DNA of 64,000 nt from Aradus depressus (GCA_963662175.1 OY759224.1:10776550-10840549); one strand, 5' to 3'. Positions 31,010 through 42,633 are shown, counted from the stretch's first letter. Notes: a model not told the origin generated them from the letters alone. Numbers and translations: made by a program.

Positions 31010-31800
31010 TCTAGCATAGTGCAACCTATGCCTCAGCAACCAATCCTCTTATCCCTTCCATGGAGGTCCTGGGGTCAACAGATACCTGAAGGACCTCACA
31101 GTATCCTTCAGCAAATCTAAAAACATATTAAGGCATAGTCAAGGTCCAAGCCGTAGATTTTCCATGAAAACTTCGGGATAAAATCATAACAAGTGTTTCA
31201 TATTAATATTTCATTTTCTTTTCGATGCTGCCGTAGCTCTTGCATTTGCTCGGCACTAGACTTTTTAGGGTTTTTAAATTCCTTTTGATGCGAGCTTTCC
31301 TCTGATTTGCGTTTTCTATAATTCCGCCCACATTTACGATTCATATGAAACATCTTTATTTTTTTTGCAATTTTAAATTTAATACCGATTTTTAGATATA
31401 TTTCGGCGAACATTTTTATTGTTTCACTTTGAGTCCTAGTAGTGCTCCTCAAGCTCTTTACAATGACACCCGAATCAACGTCCTATCTAAACGCGTTATC
31501 ACGCTACACTAATTTCTAATTTTACACAACGCTAATTCGCAACAATCATCCGCCGGCGCCCACACTCGATAATGTCACAGGCAAAACAAACATTGCACAA
31601 CAAACACGTACAGACATGCTCTACCCATTGTGACCTCAACCGTTGTTATCGCATTATTAGTCTCGTAGTTATTATCGATTGAAATCTGACGGTATTTTGT
31701 AACACAAGAAAGTTTGACCGTCTATCACTGTGCATAACGAGCGAATAGACGTTTTCACGTCAATATAATTTGATGTTAGATTTCCACTGGGATTTAAAAA
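31010..31800 (-). repeat. R7 repeat, long arm
   Basis: Inverted counterpart of 28266-28620, separated by about 2.4 kb. It contains an 84-codon frame (31452-31198) with GRNYRKRKSEESSHQKEFKN and KKSSAEQMQELRQHRK. The long arm adds about 430 bp of upstream sequence absent from the short arm. It could be a two-exon gene or a transposon gene; the product is unknown. Confidence 0.6.
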
Positions 31801-32250
31801 TAAATCGTCGGTGAATCATCGGCGGTGTAATTTCTTAGAACGAATTAATCAATTAACTTTTCGCTCGCCCTCCAAAACCAGACGACCGTTTGAGGTTATA
31901 TTAAACAGTTGACTTGCATAGGGGGCTACTAAATTCTCTTATGAAATGAAATTTTGTATCGATAAATTCATTCCATCGGCAGTAAATAGGGTTTTGGAGT
32001 TAAGCCACAACCCTTTGACCGATTTGGCTGAAATTTGACCGGTTAAGTCCTCATTGTCTGTGTGTTTGTGATCAATCTCCCGACAGAATGAATGTATCGG
32101 CACAAAATTTATTATAATTTAAAAGTCAATATCTATATCAAATATTGAGGTTCAGCCCAAACTGGCTTCGGAAGGAGAGCGAAAAATTAATTGATTAATT
32201 TGTGTTGGGGAAGTAAATAGCAGTTGATTCAATGACAACTTTGCCAATTT
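31797..32250. repeat. R2 copies joined in opposite orientation
   Basis: 31797-32050 runs plus from the outer block (CGTCGGTGAATCATCGGCG) through left module and unit start. 32060-32250 runs minus and ends TGTGTTGGGGAAGTAAAT. Confidence 0.75.
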
Positions 32251-32665
32251 TTATTAGGAGCCTGGTTATACTTGATTAGATACATGGAAAGCTGTTGGTT
32301 GAATACTTAAAGCACAAAGTTATTTAGAAGTTAGAAACTTGTAAAATGTTAAATAACATTGTTGGAAGTTATGTTACCGCTGTTCTATAACCTATAACTA
32401 ACCTATAAGAGGTCCCTGCTTTCATTATTAACATGTACATGTGAGCTTTTACAACCGTAAATATACCGTTGAAAGTTTAAAGTTTAACGATATAACTAGT
32501 TGAGCAGGCGCGGAGCAGCACCACCACAAGACGTTTGAATTTGTGAATTTTTTTGACTGAATAGAGAATTTCACGTCGGCAGGAGCGTATTTTTTATCAA
32601 GCTGCGCATTTCTGTTTTCCTAGGGAACGTTATATTTCCCAGGAGTATTTTAAAATGTTGTGACG
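32251..32665. other. Unassigned, probable left end of the Harbinger remnant
   Basis: No repeat match. The GC-richer stretch at 32500-32525 may belong to the transposon end, but I could not pair it with the right side. Confidence 0.35.
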
Positions 32666-32957
32666 ATGAGCCGTTTAGGACGAAAAAAGCTAAAAATATT
32701 TGCTCTTTTGCTATTAAAAAAAACATTTGGCGAAGGAGGATGAAGAAGTAAGAATACTGCAAAGTTGCGTAAACAGAAAAGCTATCAGCAATGTGTTTTT
32801 AAAGCGAGAAGAAGAGGGAGCTTGTAATATATTGATTAACAAGCATTTGCTTGACGAAGAAGAGAAGTTTAAAAGCTATTTTAGATTTACCCGTGAGCAA
32901 TTTAATTCGATCTTGAGTGACATCAAAGATATTAGAAAAATATATATTATTAGAAAG
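32666..32957 (+). pseudogene. PIF/Harbinger transposase N-terminus, frameshifted
   Basis: ATG at 32666 begins MSRLGRKKLKIFALLLLKK. At the A-run 32717-32723 the frame shifts by one, after which it reads AKEDEEVRILQSC, FLKREEEGACNILINKHLLD and EEKFKSYFRFTREQFNSILS. The latter is the N-terminal helical domain found before the DDE nuclease in HARBI1-like transposases. The frame is cut by the SINE-A insertion (TSD ends at 32957). No nuclease follows on the other side, so an internal deletion preceded or accompanied the SINE event. Confidence 0.75.
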
Positions 32958-33302
32958 AGGGCGCGGTAGCTCAGTGGTGTGCGTGCTTGTCTTCTGAGCT
33001 CAAGATCGTGGGTTCGAAACCCGGCCGAGGCCCTTAGTTTATTTTATCTGCGAGGTAAAATAAACTTAAGCACGCCGTCCTTCGGATGGGACGTTAAGCG
33101 ATGGTCCCGAGCCAGTACGATGTCAGGTATTCGTTAAAGACCCCTGCCCTAGATGAATAAAAATTTAGGGTAGGCAAAATTTAGGACTCCCACAGTAGAG
33201 TCGGGCTCATGCTCACCAGAGTGACGAAAGAGCGCTCTGGTAGTAGGCGATATGACTTCGTAGTTAAAGCCCGGGCATGAGTCATAAAACCTAACCTAAC
33301 CC
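32958..33302 (+). repeat. SINE-A, full length, perfect 13-bp TSD
   Basis: TATTATTAGAAAG flanks it at 32945-32957 and 33303-33315. Both pol III boxes are intact (GGTAGCTCAGTGG, GGTTCGAAACC). The tail is CCTAACCTAACCC, and the TSD starts directly after it, which shows that the telomere-like repeat belongs to the SINE and not to the target. Probably one of the youngest copies in the window. Confidence 0.97.
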
Positions 33303-33315
33303 TATTATTAGAAAG

Positions 33316-33420
33316 TTATATATTTAAAACAACTGATATGTTCAATTAACTGCTCGTCCTCTTCAGCAGAAAAAGATATTTTTTTAGATTTTGAATTTTT
33401 TGATATTATAATTTTATAAA
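33316..33420 (-). pseudogene. MADF/Myb-SANT-like fragment (Harbinger second protein?)
   Basis: The minus-strand frame reads SKKISFSAEEDEQLIEHISC and stops at the SINE-flanking TAA. FSxEEDEQLIExI resembles the first helix of MADF or Myb/SANT-like DNA-binding proteins, the usual second gene of Harbinger elements. It faces the transposase fragment across the SINE, as expected for a deleted two-gene element. The match is short. Confidence 0.45.
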
Positions 33421-33665
33421 AAATACTAAAAACACTATCAGTACACTATCACAAAATATATGAAGACACGCTGCGTACAACGCAATAGACTCTGAATGCA
33501 GTCGGTCTTACCACGCTCGACGTACAACGCTGGCGTGTAACGTATTGCGCTCTGTAGGAGAACACAAACACTAAATTCCTATTAGGTAGTGCCGGCGTAT
33601 TGTGCTGGGCGTATTACGACGAACGCGGCGCAGAAAACATGCTGGCTAGGAAAATCCGCCTTTAA
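33421..33665. other. Probable right end of the Harbinger remnant
   Basis: Clusters of related words (CGTACAACGCAATAG, CGTACAACGCTGG, CGTATTGCGCTC, CGTATTACGACG) at 33475-33640 look like subterminal repeats. The exact terminus and a TSD were not found. Confidence 0.4.
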
Positions 33666-33669
33666 GGAC

Positions 33670-34190
33670 AGTCATTCTTATGGGATCCTAGATTCACATA
33701 CGAAATTTTGTGTCGATTTATACATTCTAAAGGTTATCATTCCATTGATGTATAGACAAAAATAATTTTTTTAATTCAGAGGGTTGGAAAAATTAAGTTA
33801 ATTAATTAAAAACTTGACTTTTTCCGGAGAATAGGGGATGTTATGTAATCGGTCAAAAATTCAATGTAGACTTTTCAACGGAATTTCATGTTTTCCAATC
33901 ACCTAATACCAAAAAATAAAAATTTTCTGATTTTGTGTCTATGAACATGATAACTCCAGCAGGTTGAATGTATCTACACGAAATTTTATATGTGAACCCA
34001 GAACCCTCTAACGACGACATCTATAGTTTTTCAGTCTAATCGACCAAAGGAAAGGGGGGATTATTGGGGAGGCTTAACATAAAAACTCAACTTCCGATAG
34101 ATTGAATGTATCGACACAAAAATTAATATGAGTATTTAGGAACCCCAATGTAAGTCAATTATTGAATATTTAGGTTAAAAGTCCCTGTTT
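33670..34190. repeat. R2 pieces, plus then minus
   Basis: 33690-33770 is plus (GTGTCGATTTATACATTC). 33825-34190 is minus, from the right end (AATAGGGGATGTTATG) through CGATAGATTGAATGTATCG to the left module. Confidence 0.75.
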
Positions 34191-35080
34191 TAGTTCTCAG
34201 CTCGGCCACCACGTGGTGCTCTGAATTTAATGAAAAGTATTAAAGGTTCAACTTTTTTAAAAAACATTGTTTTCCTTTTTACCTAATGTAGAATTGATAT
34301 GACTGTTTTTTTTTTGAAAAATGTTATATTCCGAATATAATTTTTTTTTACATGTTATCTTTTTCTTTTTAAAAAAATTACAGGTACGATGATGAAAATC
34401 GACGGTTCAAAGAGTTCAAATCTTTTTTCAGAATCAAAATTGGATGAACAAATGAAACGGAAGCAGAAAAATACGCAATATGTACCTACCTTCTGGGGGT
34501 CCGGGCGCGGGGCGGAAATGAACACATTTCCCCGGTATTTCAAGGTTGCTCCCCAACCCCACTGCATTGTGTTCACTTCAGAACTTCGAAATAATAAACA
34601 TAAAAGAAGACACTGACAAGTCTATCTTTCACATAAGTTAGCACCCAACTTTCAAAAATCGAACTTTTTTTTTTTTTTATTTCGAAAGAACTTCGTTTGT
34701 ACCAAAAAAAAAAATATGGCGTCCGAAAGAAATAGGTTAGAAATACGAAATTCTGGAGTTATTGAGGGTCAGTCAAATTTCAATCATTGACTGACCCTCA
34801 ATAACCCCAGAATTTTGAATTCTACAGTGGCTAGCAAACATCTAGTTAGAAATACGGTTTAATTAGAGAGAAAACTGACTTAACCGCCATAATATTCATC
34901 AAAAATTGACCCAAAGAAAAGCTTAAAGTTTATGAGAAAAAATTAGAATTCTGATAAAACCGGAAGTGCGCGAAAAATAGTCGAAGAGAGAATAGGGGAA
35001 TGCTCGCAAAAACATGTGGTTTGGAAATTCAAACGCCGTTTTCGCCGATTGCAAATTAAATATAAACTTTCCAAAAATAT
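34191..35080. other. Unassigned, with one long hairpin
   Basis: 34750-34776 and 34787-34813 are inverted copies (ATTCTGGAGTTATTGAGGGT...). A 75-codon frame at 34389-34616 shows no known motif. No other signal. Confidence 0.5.
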
Positions 35081-35084
35081 TCAT

Positions 35085-35625
35085 TACATAGAGAATCTAA
35101 TATGGACGTTTGTACCAGTATATTCATTTTGAATTTTGAATTGGGGGGGGGGGGGCAAAATGTTAATTGATTAGTTCGTTCTGGGCAAGTTGCCGGTGAT
35201 TCACGATTATATTCATTGGGTCCTCTAAATGTGCAGAAACTGCACTTTGGGGCATTGCTTCCACCGTCTACACCCACAGATTCGACTATGTAGGTCGCCT
35301 ACCTCCCGATATGGTCACCGTTAATACACAAAGCACTTCTGGTTCATCTGCGGTCGTTCAACCCTAGCCATCATTTGTATCCAATGACACTGAATTATTT
35401 GCTAGAGTGATATTTGAAAATTACCATATCGGCTACTAGTATTCTGAACAAAGGGACACTTTAAGTAGTCAATACATGGATATATAATCTTAATTCTGGG
35501 AACTTTATTCCTCTAAAAGTCGTCGGTGAATCACCGACAGTGTACTTCCCCAGAACGAACTAATCTATTAATTTTTCGCTCCCTCTCCAAAACCAATCGA
35601 CCGTTTGCGTTAAGAGTCTATTTAT
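35085..35625. repeat. Two R2 end fragments around unassigned sequence
   Basis: 35140-35210 (minus) ends GTTCTGGGCAAGTTGCCGG. 35515-35625 (plus) starts GTCGTCGGTGAATCACCGAC and TGTACTTCCCCAGAACG. Between them (35280-35510) is unassigned sequence. Confidence 0.7.
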
Positions 35626-35639
35626 TCAATTCATTTTAG

Positions 35640-36760
35640 TATTGCTTCTATTTCCCTTAAATCAATATTATTTCAACTGTCTGAACATCCTCCCCTTTTT
35701 AATTTATTTATTTTTCGTCTTTATACTATATATCTATTTTCCATTTAGTTAATGTGTTAATTTAAATATTTATCTATTTTCTTATCTATTTATATGTTTA
35801 TTTATTATTGTACGGTACTCTCCTATGATAATGAAAATTATTTAAAATTAAAATAGGTCAGTAAATATAAGTAAAATTAATAATAATGAATTAATAATAA
35901 TTAAATAAACAATAAAATATCACATTTATATATTATTCGCGTTCCTTTGATTTCTACAGTCATTTCCGAAAAGGGCCCTAAAAAAATGTCAAATAGTTCA
36001 AGTGGTGCAATATTGAAGAAAGTGGTGAACAAACTTTTCATTTGGATTTCTAAAGAGATGCCATTTTGTTTTCTAAATTGTGCAAAAATATTTAAATCTA
36101 ATCCAAAGTTTTTCAAATTATCTTACTGGGCCAACAGGGAAAATGAATAGAATAGAATTTTAAGAGAACAAATATTGGGTTTATTTTCTTAAATCTACAT
36201 ATTAAAAACTAAGATTGGAACATGAAAAAAAAAAAAACATTAAATTAATTTTGTTTTTTAAAAGAAATCTTATAAACTAATAAATATTGGCCATTGTTCT
36301 CTTAGACTTATCTTGGGGCATATAAAACATATAAATAGAAAACAGTATCTACTTTGCTGATCAATTTGACCGTCGATACACTCCTATTTAGTTCATCACA
36401 TCACAGCTTAAAGACAACTCTTCATCTTCACTCAGACCGTCTCACAATCAACCCAGACCTCGACTCGTCTCTCTATACACACTAAAAAACAGCTGATGGC
36501 CGAGTTTTTGTTTTTTACTCATTTGTTTTAAAAGAAAATTGTTTTTTTATAGAAAAATAAATATAATAATATTTTTTAATATAAATAATTTAATGTGTGT
36601 ATTTTTTTATACTTCACACTCCACAGTAGCACTAATTTAATTTTTTTTTTTTTTTTTTCTATTTAGAGCTAACTGATATTTTATTTTATTGTTCCTTTCT
36701 CGTATTATTTATTCTTAGGGGACTTCGATCCTAGAATAAAAATTTATTTTCATTTCATTT
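35640..36760. other. Unassigned AT-rich sequence
   Basis: Many A/T homopolymers. Frames of 67-71 codons on both strands at 35901-36150 overlap each other and show no recognised motif. Confidence 0.45.
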
Positions 36761-36764
36761 CAAT

Positions 36765-37285
36765 AGTCAACCTAAATTCCTAAATCCTCATCCTAAATTT
36801 TGTGTCGATAAATTCATTGCATCGGCAGTTATTCGAGTTATTTTAAGCTTCCCCCCTTCACTTTGGTAGATTTGGCTGAAAAACAATTCATTCTATCTGG
36901 AGTTATTCTATTCACAGATATACACACTCTAAAGACCAGAATTTCAACGGAATTTCAAATTTTCCGACCTTCAGCCTCCAAAAATTTCATTTACAAAATT
37001 CTGTCTTTATGTGTGTCTGTGAACACGATATTTTATATCGTATGGTATGTATCCAGAACCCTCTAAGGACGACACCTATCGTTTTTCAGCCAAATTGGTC
37101 TAAGAAAATGGGGAGGTTAGGGGGAGGCTTTACTCAAAAACACATAACTGCCGTGAGAAAAAAATTTACCTGGATTCAGAATTATTGAATTCAAATATTG
37201 AGTTTTAGCCCAAACTTTCGATTGGCTTTGGAGGGAGAGCGAAAACATAATTGATGCTGGGGAAGTACTTGTGATTCACCGACAA
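36765..37285. repeat. R2 pieces meeting head to head
   Basis: Plus orientation up to about 36930 (TTTGTGTCGATAAATTC, ATCGGCAGTTATTCG), then minus from TTTCAACGGAATTTCAAAT through CGACACCTATCG to the left end GCTGGGGAAGTACTTG. Confidence 0.75.
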
Positions 37286-37639
37286 CTTTTTTTTTCTTTT
37301 TTTTTAATTTCGAAAAATATTGAATTTTGGTAAAAACTATGAAATTTCCAGTCGATTACTCGACTTACTTTATTACATAACTTCACCTAAACTCTGTGTA
37401 TACTCGTAGTTGGTAAAGTAAAGCTGAAGAGTATGTATCAATATACATATTGATAAAGACTCAGTCAGTATAACATGATTATATTTCAAGTCAGTTGCCG
37501 AACATCCTGTGAGCGAGTGGCCCTTGAATACAGAACAGACCAACATCCACCCTACAGGTAGCCACACTTCCTCCCATTAGTACAATGTAATAGGCAATTG
37601 TGAAATAGGGAACAGGGGAAGTGTGAGTAGGATGTATAG

Positions 37640-38095
37640 GGGGAAGTTATGTAATCTGTCGAAAAATTCGATCCATAGTTTTCAACCGAATTTCATTTTT
37701 TCCGGCACTAGATTCCAAATAGTGTGTGTAAACACGATAACAATCGATGGAATAGTATCGACACAAAATTTTATATCTGAATCCAGAACCCTCTAGACAC
37801 ATATTGTTTTTCAGCCAAATCGACCAAAACCTATAAATTAGATACATAAACAGATATACTCTTAGAGTCTGACACATATGGATTAGAATTAACAATACTA
37901 CTAAAAAATGAAATGAAATGAATAAATAAATACTTGAAAGTATGATTACAAAAATAATAATATTATACAAGTATACAATAAATTAATTATAATTAAGATA
38001 ATTTTTTATAACTTTCCCAGGAGAGTCTTTTTCATGACATTTCGGGAAAATCTTACTTCCATCCATTAGGTCTCAATGTGCGAAAAATAGAAAAG
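37640..38095 (-). repeat. R2 right part followed by R3
   Basis: 37640-37830 is R2 (GGGGGAAGTTATGTAATC, TTTCAGCCAAATCGACC). 37831-38095 is R3 on the minus strand (TATAAATTAGATACATAAAC ... CATTTCGGGAAAATC ... CATTAGGTCTCAATGTGCG), which retains a decayed version of the R3 hammerhead-like start. Confidence 0.72.
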
Positions 38096-39345
38096 AGAAA
38101 GAAAACAAAATAACAACAACGATTACATTTGAAAAAATAATAATAAAATACTAGATGTGCAATACATTCTGCTGTTTGCAAAAACTGAGCTGAGTCAGGC
38201 ATATCTGTAAAAAAAAGTCAGTTAATGTTTTAATAATTATCAGTAACTTCTCATCTTGTATGTTCTAATACTTTAAATAGATTTCAATTGAATTCAATGG
38301 ATTTTTTCTAGCCTTTTTGTGGACAATAACAGCTGTTTTTGCACAAAATTCTTTTTACTATGTGTTCTTTGTATGTTGAAGAATATTTTTATCGAAAAAA
38401 CGTCGAAGTTTGTACGTTAGAACACTGAAAAAAACGGCTCAAAAAAAGTGGTGTCCGATAGTAAACCGAAAAGGGCTTCGCCCGGATTTTTACATTTGAA
38501 ATCGAAAAATTCTATTTTGCGCGAGAATTTTGTCTCTCAATTGATTTCAATGGGTATTTCGTTTTTCGGTGATTATTCCTCCGTGGTGTGTTCGATTTTA
38601 GATTTTTTTTGTAGTAAACCATCGTCACCGTGTCCACTACCATCGTGGCAAATTTCAATGTGATCGGTAAAGGGGTTTAGGAGAGTACGAGTAAATACAT
38701 GAGTCGCCTAAGAAAAAGCTTCCTAAACTCAGCTCAATAAAATAAATAAAATAACAAAAAACATAATACATAATATATCTGTGGAGGAACTCAGTCAAAA
38801 AAATGAAAATGAAAGCTACATACAGCAGTATCAAATAATGTTTTTTGAATATGAAACACGATTTTTGTATTATGTTTTTTTTATTATTTTTGAACAATAA
38901 GAAAAATATATAGCCGGGGAAATAACATTTTCTGTGTACTTAAAATTAAAATTTTCTATTTCCTCTTGAAGTGATAAGGTCTGTTAGCGTATTTCTTCTC
39001 CCTTATGATAGTATTGAAAGTTTAGAAAATTTTGACACAGGATTTTAACAGAACATTCAGTTTAAACGAAACGTTTCAGAATGAAATTCAAAGTGTTCTT
39101 GAATCATGTAAAATTGTTCATGGAATCTATCCACAAATTAGGTTATACTTGTAAGATATTTTTCTGCTTTCGTCCTAACTTGAAAAGCTTATAGTAAGGA
39201 GCTTACTTTGACTGTTCAATTTGGCGTCTAGTGTGCCTCCATGCAGACTTGAGAGATGAGAACACGAGAAGAGGGCTTCTCAGGTTTCTAATTAACGCAC
39301 TACATACTTGCCTTAATTAGCAAGGATCATTTTACTTCACCCAGC
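38096..39345. other. Unassigned sequence
   Basis: 38450-38690 contains phrases common in arthropod interspersed repeats (GGGCTTCGCCCGGATTTT, CGTGGCAAATTTCAATGTG) but has no second copy here. The rest is AT-rich without signals. Confidence 0.4.
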
Positions 39346-39349
39346 CAAA

Positions 39350-39985
39350 CGATGTATGGGGAAAGTTATGTAAATTGCGCACTTTTCGGCGAAATTTCAT
39401 GTTTTCCGATCTCCAAAATACAAATACTAAAAAAAAAAAAATTACTGTCTGTGAACACGATAACTATCGATGTAATGTATGTATAAATACGAAATTTTAT
39501 ATGGGAGTCCAGAAACCACTAACGTCCCCACTTATTGATTTTCAGTCAAATCGACCAAAGAGAAGGATTAGGGGGGAGGCTTAACAGAAAAACTCTAATA
39601 ACTGTCCATAGAAAGAATGTATCGCCACAAATTTTTATGTGTGTGACCAAAACCCCATTAGATCGACATTTATAAATTATGGACCAGATACACGAAGAAT
39701 AAGGGAAGTTATGTAATCGGTCAAAAATTCGATGCCGAATTTCCAACAGAATTTCGTGTTTTCTGACTTCTAGATTCCAAATATGAAAAAAACCCATTTC
39801 CGTGTGTCTTGGCAACACCTATTGTTTTTCAGTCATATTGACCAAAGGGATTAGGGGGTAGGTTTAACATCTCTAATAACTGCCGTTAGAATGACTGCAT
39901 CGACACGAAATTTTATATTTGTGACCAAAAACACCATAAGAACAATCGATTTTCAGCCAAATCAGAGGGGTTTTATTATTAATTT
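39350..39985 (-). repeat. R2, two copies in series
   Basis: The right end (GTATGGGGAAAGTTATG; later AATAAGGGAAGTTATGTAAT) and unit markers (ACTATCGATGTAATG, CTGTCCATAGAAAG, CTGCCGTTAGAATG) occur in order. Spacing is close to 140 bp where undeleted. Confidence 0.78.
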
Positions 39986-40093
39986 AATAATAATAATATT
40001 TATTTCCGTTAAACCATAACATGGTAATAGGATACGTCTTAATAATGTATACAATAAGATAGCTTATAAATAAGATACATAAACAGATATTAA
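39986..40093 (-). repeat. R3 end fragment
   Basis: TTTATTTCCGTTAAACCATA, then AGATAGCTTATAAATAAG. Cut by the insertion of an R4 MITE at GATATTAA. Confidence 0.75.
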
Positions 40094-40670
40094 CAGGGGC
40101 ACAGCCAGGATTTAGGCTACGAGGATGGGGGGTATAGACTCCCGGGGGCACATCCCGCAGTTTCCGTGGTTAGCGTTGCAGACTTTTTGTTATTAATTTG
40201 GGAGACTCGGACCTCTAGAAGCTCCCCCTGAGGTAACCACTGACTGTAATACTTAACTTTACATGAGCAGCAAAAATGCAAAGCGCAGCTGCAACAAATG
40301 CACGCTGTGGTTTCTGTGCTTTTAGAATTAACATTTGCTGCTGCTGCGCTTTGAATTTTTACTGCGCATGTAATATCAGCTTTAAGAGAATAAAGTATAA
40401 CATAAATGACGATTTTGAGCGAGGGAATGTAATGATCGAACTCATATATATTTGAATAAATGTAATATTGCTTTGTACATGTACATTTATGTAACAGCTG
40501 ATTTAGGAATCAGACGCACGGGAAATTTGAAGATCCTATTGGTGACTTGCAAACAATCCATTTTTAATAAAAACATTTTATCAGTTTATTTAATTTTTAT
40601 CTTGGCTTTTTGCTGGCTGGGGGGGGGGGGGGGGACACGCACCCCCCTGCCCCCCTTGGCTACGCCCCTG
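40094..40670 (+). mobile_element. R4 hAT-type MITE, complete, 8-bp TSD
   Basis: Ends CAGGGGCACAGCC and GGCTACGCCCCTG, with GATATTAA duplicated at 40086-40093 and 40671-40678. It has an internal inverted pair built on GCTGC/GCAGC words near 40290 and 40333. A G-run near the right end is an expansion of the G-rich subterminal region. Inserted into R3. Strand arbitrary. Confidence 0.9.
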
Positions 40671-40674
40671 GATA

Positions 40675-40895
40675 TTAACTCTGATTTTCAACAGAATCGG
40701 CAGAAGAGAAGAGGGGGATCAATTCAAAAACGCCAATAACTGCCGATCCAATGAATGTATCGACATGAAATTTCATATTTAAAGTCAAAACCCAAGAAGG
40801 ACATAACCTGTCTGGTAGACTGATTTTGAAGGGGGGGGGGGGGGGGGGGGGGGCGAAAAGTTAATAGATTAATTCGTTCTGGGGAAGTACATAGT
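40675..40895 (-). repeat. R2, unit and left end with 23-G run
   Basis: Unit marker CTGCCGATCCAATGAATG, then the left end GTTCTGGGGAAGTACAT. The normally short G tract of the unit is expanded to 23 G at 40831-40853. Confidence 0.8.
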
Positions 40896-40899
40896 AGCA

Positions 40900-41190
40900 C
40901 TTTTTTTTTCTTAATACTGTATAACCATGACTGAAAAAAATTTTAATTATAATACTTATCATTCCTGAAAGTCACTTTGTCGGAGCGTCTTTCATTATAG
41001 AAGATGGTGTGAAGTCATGTTTGACGGTATGAGAGACTGGCCTGGTATCAGCCGGAGGGCACATCTAGCTACCGTTAGCAGGACAGTCTCTTTGTCATCA
41101 GGACTTCTTTGTCTTTTAGTGACCCCGACCCAGATCTGCAAAGCTCTCAACTCTTCTTAGGTAAAGCTCTCAACTCGTAGCGCCTTAGGT
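40900..41190. other. Unassigned sequence
   Basis: AAGCTCTCAACTC is present twice (about 41132 and 41165). Nothing else recognised. Confidence 0.4.
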
Positions 41191-41194
41191 CGAG

Positions 41195-42160
41195 AATCAC
41201 TTATTAAATTGACAGTTATTAGGGTTTTTGTGTTGAGCCGATAATAAGTTAATAGATGCCTTTCTTAAGGTGAATATTTAGAATTTATATATAAAACTTC
41301 ATGTCGATACATTCGTTATGTCCCATACTGGGGCAAGAGACCTTAAAACCTGGCAAAAATACAAAAAAAACAGATGCAGATTTTAAGGAGGGAGTGAAGG
41401 TGGGTTTACTTGCATACACCTGTACAAACATAAACAGGAACATTGCAGCCTTTTAATACCCTCTACATTGCCTCAGTCTATATTTATAACGTGTTAAAAC
41501 CCAATCTTTTTAATTATTTTATTGTCTTAAATTTGGAGATCTCTTCTCAAGGTGTACTGATTTATAATTACTATCATTAGCGTCACTGCTTAATAAAAAA
41601 CTACTGAAAAAAATCAGTTTTTGTTGTTGCCGGGCACTCGCTCTTTCACCTTCTTAAAGTAATTTCATCAGATAATCATAAAATGAAAACAGTTTTTGCG
41701 AATTTGGGAGAAACTTAATTTTGAAGTTATAAATTCGTCCGAAGAAGACGCAGACATTTAATTTTAGCAAATTTCCGAAGAAAATGAAATTGCAATTTCT
41801 AATTTCAGTTACCTAATATGAATTGTATATTTCTCATAAGCTGTATGAGCTACAACACGTGTTCACCTCCTCTTGAGGAGCTGATGTATTTGTCAAATAC
41901 ATTGTCAATTTGACTCAATGAAGGGTCGGGGAATTTTTTAAGTATTTTTTTCGTGTTCAGCACACCAAAAAGACATTGAGTATATAAGTTTCATAATTTT
42001 AGCCAGAAATTTGTTCATTTTGCTCCAGTGTGGGTCGGCAATTGTTGGGATTCTTGAGTTGAAGCCCCTCCCCTTCTGATAATGCAGCTGAAAATTAATA
42101 GGTGTTGACCTTAGATGGCTTTGAATTTACATATGAAATTTAGTATTGTTGAGAGGGAAA
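41195..42160. other. Unassigned core with R2 scraps at both ends
   Basis: 41205-41325 and 42035-42160 are plus-oriented R2 pieces (GACAGTTATTAGGGTTTTTG; AAAATTAATAGGTGTTGACC). 41330-42030 has no recognised signal. Confidence 0.5.
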
Positions 42161-42194
42161 ATATTTTTAATAATGTTTCAAATATACTAACTTA

Positions 42195-42341
42195 GGTATA
42201 CGAGTACCTACCATCACACAGGCTGAGGACCATTGCTTAACGTCACGTCCGAAGGACGGCTTGCTCAACGTTTTTTACCTCTCAGATAAGATATTTGAGC
42301 TCAATTGGTAAGCAGGCTACCTCTGAGCTACCAGGGCCCCT
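42195..42341 (-). repeat. SINE-A, 5' half
   Basis: From ACGAGTACCTACCATC to the head end CTCTGAGCTACCAGGGCCC. The B box is deleted. Confidence 0.8.
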
Positions 42342-42371
42342 TTCATATACTACTGGAAAAGTCCACCTGCA

Positions 42372-42562
42372 TCGAAATAAACTTAAGCACGCCGTCCTTC
42401 GGACGGGACGTTAAGCGATGGTCCAGAGCCTGTAAGATTAAAAACCCTTACCCTTTGTAACTAAACTTGGGTTGGCAAAATTTAGAACTCCCACAGTAGG
42501 GTCAGTCTATATCCACCAGGACGATCTTGTCGCTATTGGTAATAGATGATATGACGTCAAAA
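42372..42562 (+). repeat. SINE-A, 3' part
   Basis: From AATAAACTTAAGCACGCCG to GATATGACGTCAAAAGC. Diverged; tail missing. Confidence 0.8.
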
Positions 42563-42566
42563 GCAT

Positions 42567-42621
42567 TTATACATTTAGGATAGCTTATAAATTAGATTTA
42601 TAACTACTTGAGTCTATGGTG
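42567..42621 (-). repeat. R3 fragment, target of a SINE-A
   Basis: GATAGCTTATAAATTAGATT and ACTACTTGAGTCTA match R3. The next SINE-A copy lies right behind it. Confidence 0.75.
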
Positions 42622-42633
42622 AATGCATATATA

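Noticed and set aside
41860..41910. Possible terminator-like hairpin CACCTCCTCTTGAGGAGCTG
   Set aside because: Short palindrome without associated transcription unit; bacterial terminator logic does not apply here.
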